A program made the position numbers and the translations under genes. The notes beneath the pieces were generated by a model. The model saw only the letters and a list, made by a program, of their open reading frames with translations, ran no database searches and was not told the DNA's origin. A stretch of DNA of 64,000 nt, taken from Terebella lapidaria (taxonomy: Eukaryota > Annelida > Polychaeta > Terebellida > Terebellidae). Positions within the stretch are counted from its first letter, which is position 1; each line of letters begins with the position of its first letter. Where the stretch lies: NCBI GenBank assembly GCA_949152475.1, contig OX424561.1, forward strand, positions 4,092,001-4,156,000, written 5' to 3'. This document shows positions 23,619-36,415 of the stretch, piece by piece.

Positions 23619-26600
23619 CTAATCATCCTCACGGTCGGATTTGTTGTGGCTGTCATTCTGACCATTAACCTCTGGAGACCTGCTCCTGCTGCGAGACTTG
23701 TCCCTGGACCTGGATCGGGACCTGGACCTGGAGGGACTCCTGGTGTGGGACCTCTGTCGGGATCGGCTGCGGCTCTTGCTCTTGCTGCGGTCGCGACGGT
23801 CTCGGCTTCGACTGCGACTTCGGGATCTGGAGCGACTACGACTGCGAGACCTTGAGCGACTGCGGCTCCTGGTGCGTCGACTACGGCTTCTAGATCGGCT
23901 CCGTGACCTGGAACGACTGCAGCAATGCAGCAAACCACCAGAGTCAGTCGTCACAACATCAGACTACCACAGACATGCCAGCAATGCAGCACCTCAACTT
24001 CCACAATCACATACACCACACAATTTCCCACATTCACTCTGCTAAATACATTTTGGGAAATTGCATTCAATGCAATGCTTGTAAAAAAACTCAAAGAGTA
24101 TACGAAATATTTTACCTCCTCCGGCTGCGTCTGGGTTTTTCTTCTATGAGCCGAATTCGTCTCCCATTAATTTCTGTGTCATCAAGTTTGTCAACGGCAT
24201 TCTTCATGTCACTGTAGGTGGCGAATTCCACGATTCTGGAAATACAAACAAAACATTCACTCATTCAGGGGAATGGTACCGTGAGGTGAAATGTGGATCA
24301 ATGTTACTTGATGCTCTCTTTTCATGCTCAACTCTTTTGTATGCTCAATCTCACTCACCCTTCGTTTTTCTTATTCTTGTGGGCATCAGCATAGGTGACT
24401 TCTCCAGCCTGGCGCATGTAATCTTTCAGATCCTGGCAAAATACAACAAAATCCTCAAATGAACACCCCAACCAGTTTTTCGTTCTTAACACAGAGCACA
24501 CATCACACACCACTGCACACTGCCTGTCATTTGTCTGGGCATGAGATACATTTGTAAACTGTGAGATCAGCTCATTACCAGCATACTGGAGCTGACACAA
24601 ATCCACCTCAATCTAGCCGCCGTATGAGCTATGGGAGGAAAATAACATCGTGGTGATAGCCCAGGTGGGGCGCAGTTACCATGGAAACAGATTTAGGGTA
24701 AACTATGTATTGGTAGCTTGAAAATAAAAAAAATTCTGAAATTATAAAGCCTTATTCAAGAACGCGAGTTGAAAATTTCTTCTTCAATATGAGATTCTAA
24801 AATTTGGTAGACCCAATTGACTAAGTGGGTTAATTTCTGCATCAGTTAAACACTTGGCTAAGTGGAACTAACTTTATAATTTGCACAACAACTGTTCAAT
24901 CAAAAGCACAACAACTATTTTTTATCTACTCAAGAAATTGATAACCTTATGTTTCAGGCAAGATGGGAAGAAAAATTTGAAAATTTGAAAGATAAATCCC
25001 TATCTATCGGAACTGATTTAGATTTTGCTCGAATTACCTCAATCAATTTGCACATGGCGAAAGATGGACCGTGATAGGATCCAGCACCTTCAGTTTTGGG
25101 CAGACCAGGCGCCTGGGCCCCTGTGGAGTGACTGTGAGTGGAGGCGGGCCGTCGACCACTCAACAACCAGACCCGAGACCTCGCGATACCATTCAATGTG
25201 TGACTTTTACGTCTGACAGCGGGCGAGCGAGAGGGAAGAACCCAAGCCTTTCTCCATGCCCCAAAGTGTGCCTTCCCGGCCACAGAGCGCTCAGAACTCC
25301 TGCCTGTCTGGGGGAACCCTAGGTCACGGACCTGAACCCTACACTGACCGCGGGCGACCGTTCGCTCGGCGACCGAGACAAACCGCTTGTCTATTGGACC
25401 TGAAAAGAATGGCTGGTGGGATAATGCCGGATTCTGGCTCGCTCCTAGCTCTTGCCCTAGACTGTGCACATCGTGCCCGGCGAGTTTGCATGTACCCCTA
25501 CAGACCGACCGATCGACCACCCTGTCTGGCAGCTTCGACCTTCCGCCATTAGGCCGATCAGACCTGGCCGCATTACGGGCTCATGGTTGATAGCTGATTA
25601 TATAAGGAATACAACAGCCTTTTAAATAGTGGTAAATACAAAATCAAGATATGACAGAAGGGAAATATCTGGAACACAACACCACTTACTATAGACACTA
25701 TCTTTTCATCTTAACAATTTTGAAATCTAAAGTATGATTTTTGACAGAGAAATCAGCCAATCTCCTTTTGTAATAGTTCAGTCTGCCCCTTTCCGAAATG
25801 CCGGTTTTGAGACTACTGACCTGCCAGCTCACTCGTGACGACAGGTTCTCTACGATGAGACGATATTCTGTTCGTGTTGGTGGGCCATATCTGCACCAAA
25901 ACACAGAAAGATACACTTGAATTATACCTCAAAACACTCCACGTGACTTGTTAAAAATGTTGAATTCTAGGGTCTCATAGTGAACACTAAGATCATTCTG
26001 ACATTGACTGACTCAATGTTCGATGAACTATGAATTTCTACAGATTCAGAACCAATCAAATTTTACTGAGCAAATCAACAGAATCTGAATAATGCACATC
26101 ACAGATGATTTACTCACATGTCCCTACGTCCGCCATATCGACTCCGGCCGCCGCCTCCGCCGCCGCCACCGCCGTAGCCGCCACCACCACCACCACCACT
26201 GCGAGGTGGAGGGCCGCCACCGCCTCTCGACGGGCCGCGGGCGAACTCCACGATCACGCTGCAAGATGAAAGCATGTAAAGGAAAGATGTTGGTGGAATT
26301 ATTCTCACCAGAAAAATATAAAAGCAACAAAGTATATATGATGATAATTGTACTAACCGTTCACCACACAAGTCTTTTCCATTCAACTCATACACAGCAT
26401 CGTCCGCATCACGGTGATCATCGAATTCCTGAGAAACACGTAAAATTGTGAGCATTATTTAGACTTTGAACACCACTGTTAAACCGGCTGTACATCTATT
26501 CACCAAGAATAGATCTTACCACAAATCCATATCCGTATTTGAGTAAAATTTCCCTGACTCTGCCGAACCCTTTGAAGAATCTCTCGACGTCTCTCTCTCG

Positions 26601-26642
26601 GACGCGGTGAGACACGTTCCCGATGTACAACCTACTGGACAT
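23619..26642 (-). CDS. SR splicing factor, SRSF4/5/6 type (gene 2)
   Basis: Paralogue of the gene at 2398-5875, on the opposite strand and tail to tail with it. Coding exons in transcript order are 26520-26642, 26358-26428, 26118-26258, 25821-25890, 24359-24432, 24116-24235 and 23619-23916, giving 298 residues. Exon lengths match gene 1 except for exon 3 (141 against 111), which encodes a longer Gly-rich linker, and exon 7 (298 against 295). RRM1 has RLYIGNVS and GYGFVEF; RRM2 has SWQDLKD and [14 protein letters not shown]. The RS tail ends KSDREDD. The role is as in gene 1: binding exonic RNA and promoting splice-site choice in the nucleus. No duplicate start exon is present in the 91-nt first coding intron. 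An acceptor (TTTCTGCAG) lies 14 nt before the ATG, so a 5' UTR exon lies upstream. Confidence 0.94.
25038..25399 (-). promoter_or_regulatory. Probable poison cassette exon in SR gene 2
   Basis: Counterpart of 4110-4479. On the minus strand the acceptor is ATTCTTTTCAG and the donor ATTGAG/GTAATT, both the same as in gene 1. In phase from exon 4 the third codon is TAG. Positions 25076-25223 are identical over 148 bp to 4300-4447, although the surrounding intron is diverged. Inclusion would send the transcript to nonsense-mediated decay, the known feedback loop of SR genes. Transcript evidence is lacking here. Confidence 0.75.
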
Positions 26643-26722
26643 CCTCAGGGGCAGCTCTGCAGAAACGGAAGTTTGTTAGTAGGATCTATACAGTACTTGG
26701 TCTCAAGCATGTTCAAATGGAA

Positions 26723-26739
26723 GGGGGGGGGGGGGGGGG
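26723..26739 (+). repeat. Poly-G run
   Basis: Seventeen consecutive G in the 5' intron of SR gene 2. Length may be unreliable. Confidence 0.7.
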
Positions 26740-27185
26740 ACACATCTTCATTGTCTATTTGTCTAGGCCAAATGGTAAAACCTTTAGAAGTGCAAATTAT
26801 AAATCTAACTGGACGTGCTCGATTTAATATTAGTAGATCTAGAATCTACATATTCAATTATCAGAATGACTCTGGCTGTTCATTTTATAATCATTTTTCT
26901 CAAAATGATCCCACCTGCTCTGACTTGAGACACCTTAGATCTAAAGTGGATTTAGAATCTAGACCAGATCTACTTCAGCTCTCAAATCTGGATATGTTGG
27001 GCTTATTACTAGATGTAGATTCTATTTCGATTCACGATATGTTTCGATTCGTATTATATACGCGCACTTGTCCTTGCTTGCAGGTGCTCGCAGCGTTTGC
27101 ACCTGACCTGGGGCTGGCGAGGGGAATCGAATATTGAACGATTTCGGTTGACCTATCGGCTCAATCAGTGAAGTCGAGTACTTAC

Positions 27186-27330
27186 CAGCAGATCGAGAAC
27201 AAAATGCACACGATTACTCGTGTATAAACCTCGATATTATTGCACACAATATGGTGCAAACAACAATTCCAATAGCGAACAGAATCTGCTTCTTCAATGA
27301 CGCGTTCTTCCTGTTAGGGTTCGTCCGCTG
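27186..27330 (-). promoter_or_regulatory. Likely 5' UTR exon of SR gene 2
   Basis: On the minus strand a GC-richer stretch ends in the strong donor GATCTGCTG/GTAAGTACT (exon edge at 27186). Joined to the acceptor before the ATG exon it would leave an intron of about 530 nt. The upstream limit is only approximate. Confidence 0.4.
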
Positions 27331-27339
27331 GTCCTGCCC

Positions 27340-29376
27340 CCTGGCGGCTGCTGTAGACCTACTGTAAGCTATTATTATTTTCATGCACATATTTTTACAG
27401 AATCATGCATTGTGGTGAACATATCGAAACCTTTTTTTGAATAAGTCTACGTTCATCCACTTATCAGCGTAACAAATATATGATGAAACAGAGCACATAT
27501 TCTGGTTATTGTAAACCGTTCATTTATCATATCTGGGCGGGTACGTACTAGCGTTGCCGTTTAGGCTATGCTAGATTTTTTGCCATTCGAATCACACCGA
27601 TCGGTGCTATATGAATCCTAATAAATCAGGAAGTACGCTAAAGTTAAAGGCTTCAAATTGGCCTTCTTAATTGCAAATGTGTGCCTGAAACAACAATGTA
27701 TATACTGTATCATGAAAATAATATTCTCGTGTCAGTTTTAATAAAGCAGTTTCATTAAAGCAGTGTTTATTTTGGGAAGAATTGGATGCTCTTCAATTTT
27801 ATTTAGATAAGCAAAAGAAATATTATAATAATGTCGTTGAAACGTATATGAATGGGGGAAATGGTTTATATTTCTTGCGGCGATGATACGGTATTGGTAC
27901 ATATATTGTTCAGCTATTAATAATTATTACCGATAAGGCCCTACAGCTCCAAAAACTACATGTAGTAGGCCTATATCACAATTTTGGTGTTATACGACCC
28001 ATTGATTTACATTCCATTGTCTTCCAATCTCATTCTGAACTTATGATTGCATAAATAAACTCCATGCAAGCCACATCTTGCATGATAGTAGCCACAGTCA
28101 TATAACCACGCGAAGCACAAATATTGAGACGGGAAATATAATTTGATTACAGTCAAAGGCTATTTGCGGGGTTCACACACGGGGTGCACTATCACCCATG
28201 GTAATCGATGGTATTCCAGCGCGGTTGTTACATGGGAGGTCGTGTGATGATTTTCCATTGCAGCTGTAGATAAAACACTAAAATAAGACAATCTTTATTT
28301 TAAAATGGGGTTGGAGGTAAACATATGATCAGGTTTGAAGCCTATGCGATGAATTATCTCATAGTATATGAACGCTTTTGTCACCATGTCACGAAATTGA
28401 TTATCATTCGTGAACGCCAGTTACTTCACTGCGGCTGAACTGGTCATTGTGAAAAAAATTATAATCAACCAAGAATAGCATATCCGTCATCCGATCGAAC
28501 TTTAGTTGGTTTCTTCCACGGTAGCTTAAATTTGAAATACGTCACTTAACCTACCCCATTCCATCTATATGCTGCATCTGTTTTGGGGTTTATTTTCGGC
28601 AGGTGCCTATGCTTACTGGTTGCCTGATTCGCGTGACAATTCGCGGTTATTACGATATATACATAAACTACTAAAGTTAGTGCGTGCATAAACACTGTAC
28701 GTAAACCGAAATGTGAAAACGTTATCTGGGTTTGAAGTCTTTGAAAAAAAAATCATGAGTTGAATAAAAAAAAAACTTGGATGAATTGATCCGAGGTAAA
28801 GCACGATTAACAGGGGAGGAATAACCTTTGGTTGATAAGTTATCGTTTGTTGGGCGCGGTTTTGGGGCGAGGAATATTATTGTGTAATGCAAACTGACTA
28901 TGGATACTAATAATTATAATTCGGATACACTGGTTCCACATTTTTTTGTAGTGGAAATACCTATCATTCGTTTTACATCGTCTTCATTCTATTGATGGTT
29001 ATAGGGTTATATGTTGCCAGATTGCATATACATTGTTACAAAATCAAAAGGAATCGAGTACCGGTGAATGCATTTACATATTATCGTTGTTAATTTGTGA
29101 CATATTTTTATGATTATGCCACCAATTACAGCACCGATTATACCCTCCATAATATACCGTGATCACACTACATTGAAGTTGGCAAATTATACCGAATTGT
29201 TTAACTCAAATGCTGGCATAAATTTGTAGTCGTTATATGGAACACATATATGTTTAAGATAACACTATTATAAAGCCAAAATATACCAATAATAATAATA
29301 ATATGTCAAACTTTTATAGCGCTTAATTTCGTTTAAAGAATTCTAATGCGCAACAATCCCGACTCGATAACCAATA
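27340..29376. other. Intergenic, nothing recognised
   Basis: AT-rich sequence without a supportable gene. An (AAT)n run followed by CTTTTATAGCGCTT near 29289-29325 resembles the 3' tail of a dispersed repeat and adjoins the LINE remnant. Confidence 0.45.
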
Positions 29377-29685
29377 TCATAAAACGTGGTCAGAAGAAGT
29401 TCGCGATCGAAATGACAACCGGCTGTGTTGAGGAGGTAAGGGGATAGGCATCCGGAAATACATGTAGGTGCGTCTTAAGCTAATGCCTGAAACTATAGAT
29501 AGGATAGGAGCAAAACGAATATCGTTTGGTTGGGAATTCCATAGTGAGGGGCCGTCATAACTCAAACTGTTTTGGAGTTGAACTTTTGATTTATTGATGG
29601 AATGTTTAGTGGGGTATGGGGGAACAATTAAGGATTGATTGCATGTAATATGCATGAACCTGGAATTGACCAGCAGTCCATTCAC
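29377..29685 (-). mobile_element. LINE remnant (C-terminus of non-LTR reverse transcriptase)
   Basis: About 100 codons read in one frame, with the pattern YDGPSLWNSQPNDIRFAP, close to the WNxLPxxIR motif seen just after the reverse transcriptase domain in CR1/L2/Jockey-type LINE proteins. Nothing of the catalytic domain is nearby, so this is a 5'-truncated copy. The clade cannot be fixed from so little. Confidence 0.6.
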
Positions 29686-31190
29686 TTATAATTTAAATTA
29701 TAAAGGTAACAAATTCATAACTTTACATACTTCCTATCAAGGTGAAATTTTGCCTTTCTGATTGTTAGCCATGAAGGATTACCAACCGAGATTCCGTTTC
29801 TTATTAAACAATGTTAAATGTGTTAAAATCATCGTTTTCATATGTCATTTTCCGACCTATTTCTCAGTACACAAAATACACTCACAGCCGGGCGAGTGAA
29901 AGGATTATGTTGTACAGCAAATAGCTAGTGATGCTAATAAAACTCACGGGTGATATACACTCGGATGCACCGATGTGTTTGGGATCATGAATGTTCAACT
30001 CATTGTATTCGTCTCACCGAAAGTATATTGAATTTAGAAAAAATAGTAACCTGCGCTACACGGGCCGCCATTTCTATTGTCATTATTTTGACAACAAAGT
30101 ACGTGTATACATATAAGCAGCAACCATGCAGTGTTTGTCCAGCGGAAGACACGAAGATTTATCTAATCATCAAATTGCACAGCTTCCGTGATATTATTTA
30201 TGAAACTATGTCTCGGTTCATCATCCATGAGTATATGTGTGGCATAACAGCACAGGAAGTATTGCCTACAAAAGTATGCAGAAAAAGATATGACTTTCAA
30301 TCTCAAATCCTAACAAATTTGTGGTTTCAGTGAATGTTTTTAGTGTGATAATTTCAGCGCAGAACACCGAAAGCAGATTAAGCCACTTCAATTACTCTAC
30401 TCTGACAAACCAAAATTCATCCTGGAATCTTATGGCCGGGTTTTTGCTCAAAGTCATTTGAGGTCAAGTTCAAAGTCACCAAAAGATGTGCTGTATACAA
30501 CTTGCTATATGTTCATAATGAACATAAGCCCAATTTACCCATTTCAGACCCTGTGACCTTGAGATTTAGCCCTCATGGTCGTCTGAGGTCAACCGCGATG
30601 CTACCAGAAGAGCAAGGAGTCCAACCTCTTTGTAGAAACTCAATTCAAACAAAGTAGTCACAGACTTTGTCAATTTGATTTGATGGTGAACTGAAGTGAT
30701 CATCGATTTCGTGGATTTTTTTACTCTCTGATCAAGCATTCTAGAAGCTGTAGCTTGTTTTCATATGCCTATTTTACTTTACTTGGTATAATATATACTT
30801 GCCTAATATAACTTGCTCGGAAAAATATGACTGGTAGTGATACTGTTGATTTTGATGTGCGAGTGAGTGCTATTTGACAGGTTTGTTTGCTCGTGCTTCA
30901 TTAATCAGTCGTTATTTGGGCTTTTGAACAGCTTTAAACTGGCCAATCACCATCCACACACAAACCCCCAAAGCCCAGTACTAGCCAATAGTATTGGTTT
31001 CTTATCTTGAATATGTGCCTGTTATTGGTGCTTATTGAGAAATCGGGCTATAATTTGGTAGCCATCATAGATTCTGACCAGATTCAAACCATCGGATCAC
31101 AAAACAGTTTTTTATTTGGAATCCTCATACCCAAAAACCCAGGGTTAGACACCAAAATTGGTTTCCTATCTCGATTTGACAGGAAGTTAT
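29686..31190. other. Intergenic with satellite-related traces
   Basis: No gene is supported; a plus ORF at 29950-30333 has no recognised domain. A TTGAATTTAGAAAAAATAGT-like stretch at 30027-30065 recurs at 49634-49672. Words such as TGAGGTCAAGTTCAAAGTCA near 30460 resemble the 134-bp satellite. Confidence 0.4.
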
Positions 31191-31539
31191 GAGCACTTGT
31201 GTACAAACGGCGAGAATTTGGCGGCCATCTTGGATTTTTTTCATTATCGGGGGTCTCAATGGGTATTATTAGTATTTTTATGAAGAATATATCTCCATAT
31301 AACTAAACTGTATCATATTAGACCAAAAGTATCATGTCAGGAGGATAATTTTGATTTTTTTCCTAAAACTTTCGGTGTCAGCTATTTGAAAAAGACAATA
31401 AAGAAATAACACAACTGGAAATTTTGCACACCCTCTGAAAACGGTTGTCTTAGACCATTATATAGAAATAGTATGTACATGTATATGCTCATTATTCCTC
31501 CTATCTACACATTTTTTGCAAAGGGTGAAAAAAAAAATT

Positions 31540-31986
31540 CCTAATGGTCCAAATTGGATAGTAATGCAATTTGGGGCAAAAAAAAAACTCGCCAATGTCA
31601 CAAAAGCAAAATGACCACCATACGCAGACCGGCGATTCAAGGGCAACGAAACTTATAAACGTCATAGAGGAACATGTGGGAATCTTTTGAAATACAAATC
31701 TCAAAACTGATCAGTTTTTGAGAAAATGGTTGCCAAAGTCCAAAATTTGCTGTTTTTCATCGAAAATGGCCGCAATTTTGCAAAATGCGAAAATCAAAAA
31801 AAAAAAAAACCTCCCTTAAAACATTTTTAGGTATTGTTATGGAAAATTTCAAAACGATTGACCGTACACTAAAGATGAAATTGCGAATGGACGGACGGAC
31901 GGACGGACAACAGACGATGGACGGACGACAGACGCGAAGCCACGACATTAGGTTTTCGTACCATAGGTCCGGGACGGTAACCTAAA
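31540..31986 (+). mobile_element. Tail of a pearl/Helentron-like element
   Basis: Matches the conserved tail of the element at 16253-20074: AAATGGCCGCAATTTTGCAAAA, then a GGACGGACGGACGG microsatellite (31889-31910), then the terminal CCATAGGTCCGGGACGGTAACCTAAAA. The satellite core is missing or too diverged to see. Confidence 0.6.
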
Positions 31987-32117
31987 AACGACAAACATCT
32001 CAGGGTATTATAACCCAAGGAATGTTTTTGTACATTTTTAGAAAAATTCATCGAGGCCAAAAAAGGTTATTTGCCGGATGGACGCCGGACGGACGGACGG
32101 GCAGACGGAACGGACTT

Positions 32118-32385
32118 ACGGGCCTTTCCCATGTTAAATTTCCTATCTCGACTGGCCCCTAAAATTGCAAAACTGGCCCCTAAAATCTAACTTTTGGCCT
32201 AAACCATGGTTAGGGGCCGTTTTCAGCTTTTCCCAGGCCCCCAACTCCGTTCCGTTAGCCCGGCTAGACGAAACCTAGTTAGGGGCCTTTCCTATGTTAA
32301 TAAACTTCCTACCTCGACTGGAACCTAAAATGTGAAAACTTGCCCCTATAATCGAGCTTTTGACCTCAAACATAGTTGGGGCCTT
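32118..32385. repeat. Two tandem units near 135 bp
   Basis: GGGCCTTTCCCATGTTAA followed by CTATCTCGACTGG recurs about 160 bp on as GGGCCTTTCCTATGTTAA with CTACCTCGACTGG. Non-coding. Confidence 0.55.
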
Positions 32386-32402
32386 TTTTCATGCATGGCA
32401 CC

Positions 32403-32625
32403 TCGTTGAACCTGTGAAAACCTGTGAAAGTGTGAAACCTGTGAAAGTGTGAAAACGGTTTTTGTAAATCACCCACAAATGTGAAAAAAATCTCCATCCA
32501 CAAATGTGAAAAAATCTCCATCCACAAATGTGGAAAGAACCTCCACCCACAAATATGAAGAAAAAAAATCAACTACAAATGTGAAAACGGTTATTATCAT
32601 TTGCCCACAAATGTGAAAATCTAAG
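32403..32625. repeat. CACAAATGTGAAAA minisatellite
   Basis: Seven or so units of roughly 25-35 bp, with consensus near TCCACAAATGTGAAAAAATC. The reverse-complement form, CACATTTGTGGGTGGA, recurs at 34838-34930. Confidence 0.65.
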
Positions 32626-32773
32626 ACAACAATAGGTTTGATATTAGAAAATGTCGTTTTGGGGTTTTTACATTTGTATTTTCACAGTTTACGGTCGAAT
32701 CTTTCTGAAGTTTTGCACGAAAACGCTTAAAATATTTCAAGAGGGTTTTTTTTCTTAATTTCTGCTTTATTTA

Positions 32774-33480
32774 GGTTACCGTACCTTTGGTCCGATGACC
32801 TATTGGCGTTGCATTGTGTCCGTCGTCCGTCTAGCCATCCATCCATGTTTTTAGTTTACCGAAATTATGGTCAGATTACCTATTTTCGTGGCGTTGCATC
32901 CGTCGTCTGTCCGTCGTTCATCCTTCCACCTGTTTAGGTTACCGAACGTATTGTCCGAGAACCTATTGGCATGGCGTTGTGTCTGTTAGGCCACTCTTGA
33001 TTAATTTTTTGTTTCTCGTCCTTTGGAAAATCAAAAGCTAGAACAGACCCTCGAATGAAAAACGATATACCTTGCAATGACTTCCCGAATGCAAATGAAG
33101 CTTGTGTGGGGGACCTATGTCTTTGAGCATCTGAAAATATATCATAGTTTCATATTGAATCTTAGAAATGTATTTGTGGTAAGAATAGTTAATTTGAAAT
33201 CTTAGTTTGTGAACAACTCTGGATACATCATGTACACAAGCCAGTCGGATAAGTTTTGCTGCGAGACCAATATGAGTATGCTTTACAGAGATTGGCAGAA
33301 TTTTGTGAGTCAAAATCGCTTTTATCCCATAATATTACATATTTATCTTGTTTGTTTTTTCTCTAAATTTCGCGCGGGGACGAGAAACAGAAAATTAAAC
33401 AGGAATGGCCTTATCCGTCGTCGTTGGCGTTGTCGGCGTCGCCCGTCCACATTTGTATCTTTAAAGTTTTATTGAAAAAG
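32774..33480 (-). mobile_element. Reverse-oriented pearl-like element ends
   Basis: Three tandem copies of the terminal motif in reverse (TTAGGTTACCGTACCTTTGGTCCG, then CGTCGTCCGTC, at about 32774, 32855 and 32937). A fourth trace with GTCGTCGTTGGCGTTGTCGGCGTCG lies near 33416. The parent elements are not intact here. Confidence 0.5.
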
Positions 33481-34249
33481 CGTAATTTTGGACTTTGGCA
33501 GCTATTTATCAAAATCTGTTCAAACAATCTAAATCATGCATAAAATTTCCCTAATGTACCTTCGTGAAGTTTTCGTTGGCCCTGAATGGCCTGTCCGCGC
33601 ATAGCAACCATTTGGAATTTTTGATGAGTCGGCAAAATTTTTTTTGGTGGAAATCAAGTGATTATCAGTTTGAGCCATTTCCAGCAGCAGAAAAAAATAG
33701 TGCCTTTGAAAAAAATCCGGACTTTTTTAGTTGCATTTTTGCTCTATAATAGGGGCATTTTGGACTGTACTGTTGGAAAGATGGAGATAGAGCTTCGTTG
33801 TTGGCGCATATAGAAGTCATATATGTCGATTTGAGTGTTAACATTGAATTTGATCTTTGATGACCTCAAAAGGTCAAAACTGTCATTTTTGTCAAAAATG
33901 ACGAAAGTTTTCAGACTTTGACAGCTTACCACTGTACATTTCTCCGGTAACCTTTCTTAGGTTAATTTGAGTTATTTTTAAAATGTACTTTTCGAATGAA
34001 TATCATGGGGGAATGTCAAATTATATCAAATCCGAAATTTAATTATTTTGACGGGAAATGGGTTCGGTACGCTGACAGGTTTATATACTGGTAAGAATAG
34101 TTAATACATGTGTAGTTAATTCATCTACTGGATGTCTTCTAAGACTGACAAGCCTAAATCTCCCCTGTTGTCACCCTCTCAAGCATCTAGGTATATCTCT
34201 GTGATTATAGAGCGCCAAGGACTCGATATTCCTTCTTCGATTTTGTGCA

Positions 34250-34690
34250 GAATTTCAGGGGAATTCGACCTTGATTTTTGAAGATATATATGTGGACGAT
34301 GACGGAGACGACGGCGACAATGACGGATGGACATACGGACGACGGATGCAAAGCTATGCCAATAGCTTTTCAGACCAGAGGTACGGTCACCTAAAATATA
34401 AAAAAATTAGCCCAACGGCTAAGATAGGTTACTGGGCAATGTATGTTTTATATCTTAGATGTTAGCCATATTGCCTGGTGACCTTAAAAATAAGGTCACT
34501 GGCCAAATTCAAGGTCACGAGAAAATTCAGCGTATATCATTCCTATATGTCCACTTGATTCCTAAGCTGTAAATTGAACAATAAGAGAGATGTATAGCAA
34601 TTAGCAATATCAAAGGTCAAGTTAAAGATCATCATAATATTCGGCATATATCATTTCCTATATGTGCACAATTGATTACTGAACTGTCCA
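34250..34690 (+). mobile_element. Adjoining pearl-like element end and start
   Basis: A GACGATGACGGAGACGACGG tail and a GGTACGGTCACCTAAAA terminus (to 34395) are followed at once by an ATTAGCCCAACGGCTAAGATAGGTTACTGG start and one to two diverged satellite units. Confidence 0.55.
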
Positions 34691-34837
34691 CAAAGGTTTG
34701 GTAAACTAAAAGTACCTCCTCAAATTTCCTGCATGCCAAACATCACAGCAATCAGTCATTACCGTTGATTTTTACTAAAGGCATACATCAGAAGCCATTT
34801 CTTATGTTAAAATTCACGTTGTGTTGAATTTTCACAA

Positions 34838-34930
34838 TTGTGGGCAATCGACAAAACCGTTTTCACATTTGTGGTTGAATTTTTTTTTCACATTTGTGGG
34901 TGGAGTTTCTTGTTTCACATTTGTGGGCTC
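34838..34930. repeat. TTTCACATTTGTGGGTG minisatellite, inverted copy
   Basis: Three to four units that are the reverse complement of the minisatellite at 32403-32625. Confidence 0.6.
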
Positions 34931-35007
34931 AACACACGTTCTTGGGGAACCCCTTCTTCCGTGACTGCCCCCACCATGTTCACGTCCAGAATTCACTCTC
35001 AATCGGT

Positions 35008-35893
35008 CTACATCAAGCCCAAGTCTCGTCCGGGCAGAGTTGCTGGAAGGCGTCGGGTGATTCGCGGCATGTACTCATCTCGGTTGCTCTGATGATGTGC
35101 ATACCGCAGCACAAAGTGCTGGAGGTCTCTCAAAGTGGGTTCGTCGTCTCCAAGCCAGTACATCACTGCTAATATCTTAGCCTTAAAATGACACATGCCT
35201 GCTGTATGTCGTATCGGTCATGGGGCACATACTGCCACACAGGATGGAGGTGTCCTGGGCCCCTGGTGTCACACTCTTGTCGGAGATGAACCTGGCTGTG
35301 ATCTTATGACGCGCATCTCGTAGAAGCTCGTACATCTGGATTGCCTCTTTGATCTGATGTTCCCATCGGTTGTTTTTGCTCCCAGGTGGATTGTCCTGCA
35401 GGTGATGCGCCGAGGGCAGATCGTACTGCCTGAGCAGTTTAATTACACTGATGACCCAAATGCAGGACATACGAGCTTTGACTGCTAGACGTGCTAGTTC
35501 CCTGTGTAGGCCTACCACATGGCATTCTGTAGATTCTGGGTTAGAGAAGAATACAATTTATGTCCTTCGTTGTGCTGTAACCTGTAGCGGGAAATAACTA
35601 ACATGGATGTTGTGACTGTGGTATAGGTGCCCGACATCAGCCCCTAGCTCCAACACGTAATACGCTCTATTCGCAGGCCTCAGGAGAGCATCAGCCCGGG
35701 CCTTGAAGAGCTCGGCGGGTAGGGTTCCTGCTTGGCCAAAGAAAATCTTTGGCTTGGCGTCTACAGGCCTACACCTTAGCTCTCCCGGTAGAGGTCCGGA
35801 TAATTGTTGCCAGGAACTAGTCGATCTAGTCATCAATCTAGTCGGCACAGGACTAGACATGGTGTGCTGATGTGGCATTAGTAACATGAACAT
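35008..35893 (-). pseudogene. Unassigned minus-strand coding-like cluster
   Basis: Three ORFs follow one another on the minus strand (35558-35893, 35183-35518 and 35008-35196; 111, 111 and 62 codons). The first contains a possible splice donor (CGCTACAG/GTTACAG near 35570-35585). Composition is protein-like (AKPKIFFGQAGTLPAELF; KEAIQMYELLRDARHKIT; YWLGDDEPTLRDLQHFVLR). I recognise no family and could not join the three with good splice sites. It could be a decayed transposon gene or part of a real gene. Confidence 0.3.
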
Positions 35894-36415
35894 ATACCGC
35901 TACAGCAGGTAACATGAACATGTACGGGTTCAGCTGTGAAAAAAAAAATGTCATGAACATGTAGGCCTACGTGTAGGCTACAGCTGGGTATGAACAGTTG
36001 AGCACAGCAGGAGTTTAAATGAAGATGCTAGCAGTAAATAGCCTTCTTGAAAGTATTTTTACGCAACGTTCTTGCCTCATTTCTCCCCCTTTGACTGGCA
36101 ATAGCAGAAATACATATAGGTCTACATGTCAATAGTAGGAAGGCTGACCTCAAAGATTTGGTTCTATTTCCAGTTTTGTATAATGGCGCCCCCTACAGAC
36201 GGCAAGCGCAATCAATATGCAGGGCCACGTGCTATTGTTTATAGTCTCAAATTCTTAAAATAAATTTAGGCTTAAATTATTTTTGAAGGCAATCGATGAA
36301 TACCAAACGCGTGCATTTATAAACATTAAATAATTCGGATAGTCATATGATGAAGAACTTATTTGAAAAGTAAGATACAGTGGAGTTATTTGAAAATAGT
36401 TCGAGCCGAGTTACA

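Noticed and set aside
24954-25520. 188-codon minus-strand ORF across the intron of SR gene 2
   Set aside because: It overlaps the poison cassette but is not in phase with exon 4, and its counterpart in gene 1 is conserved at the DNA level rather than over the whole ORF. Conservation is better explained by a regulatory exon.
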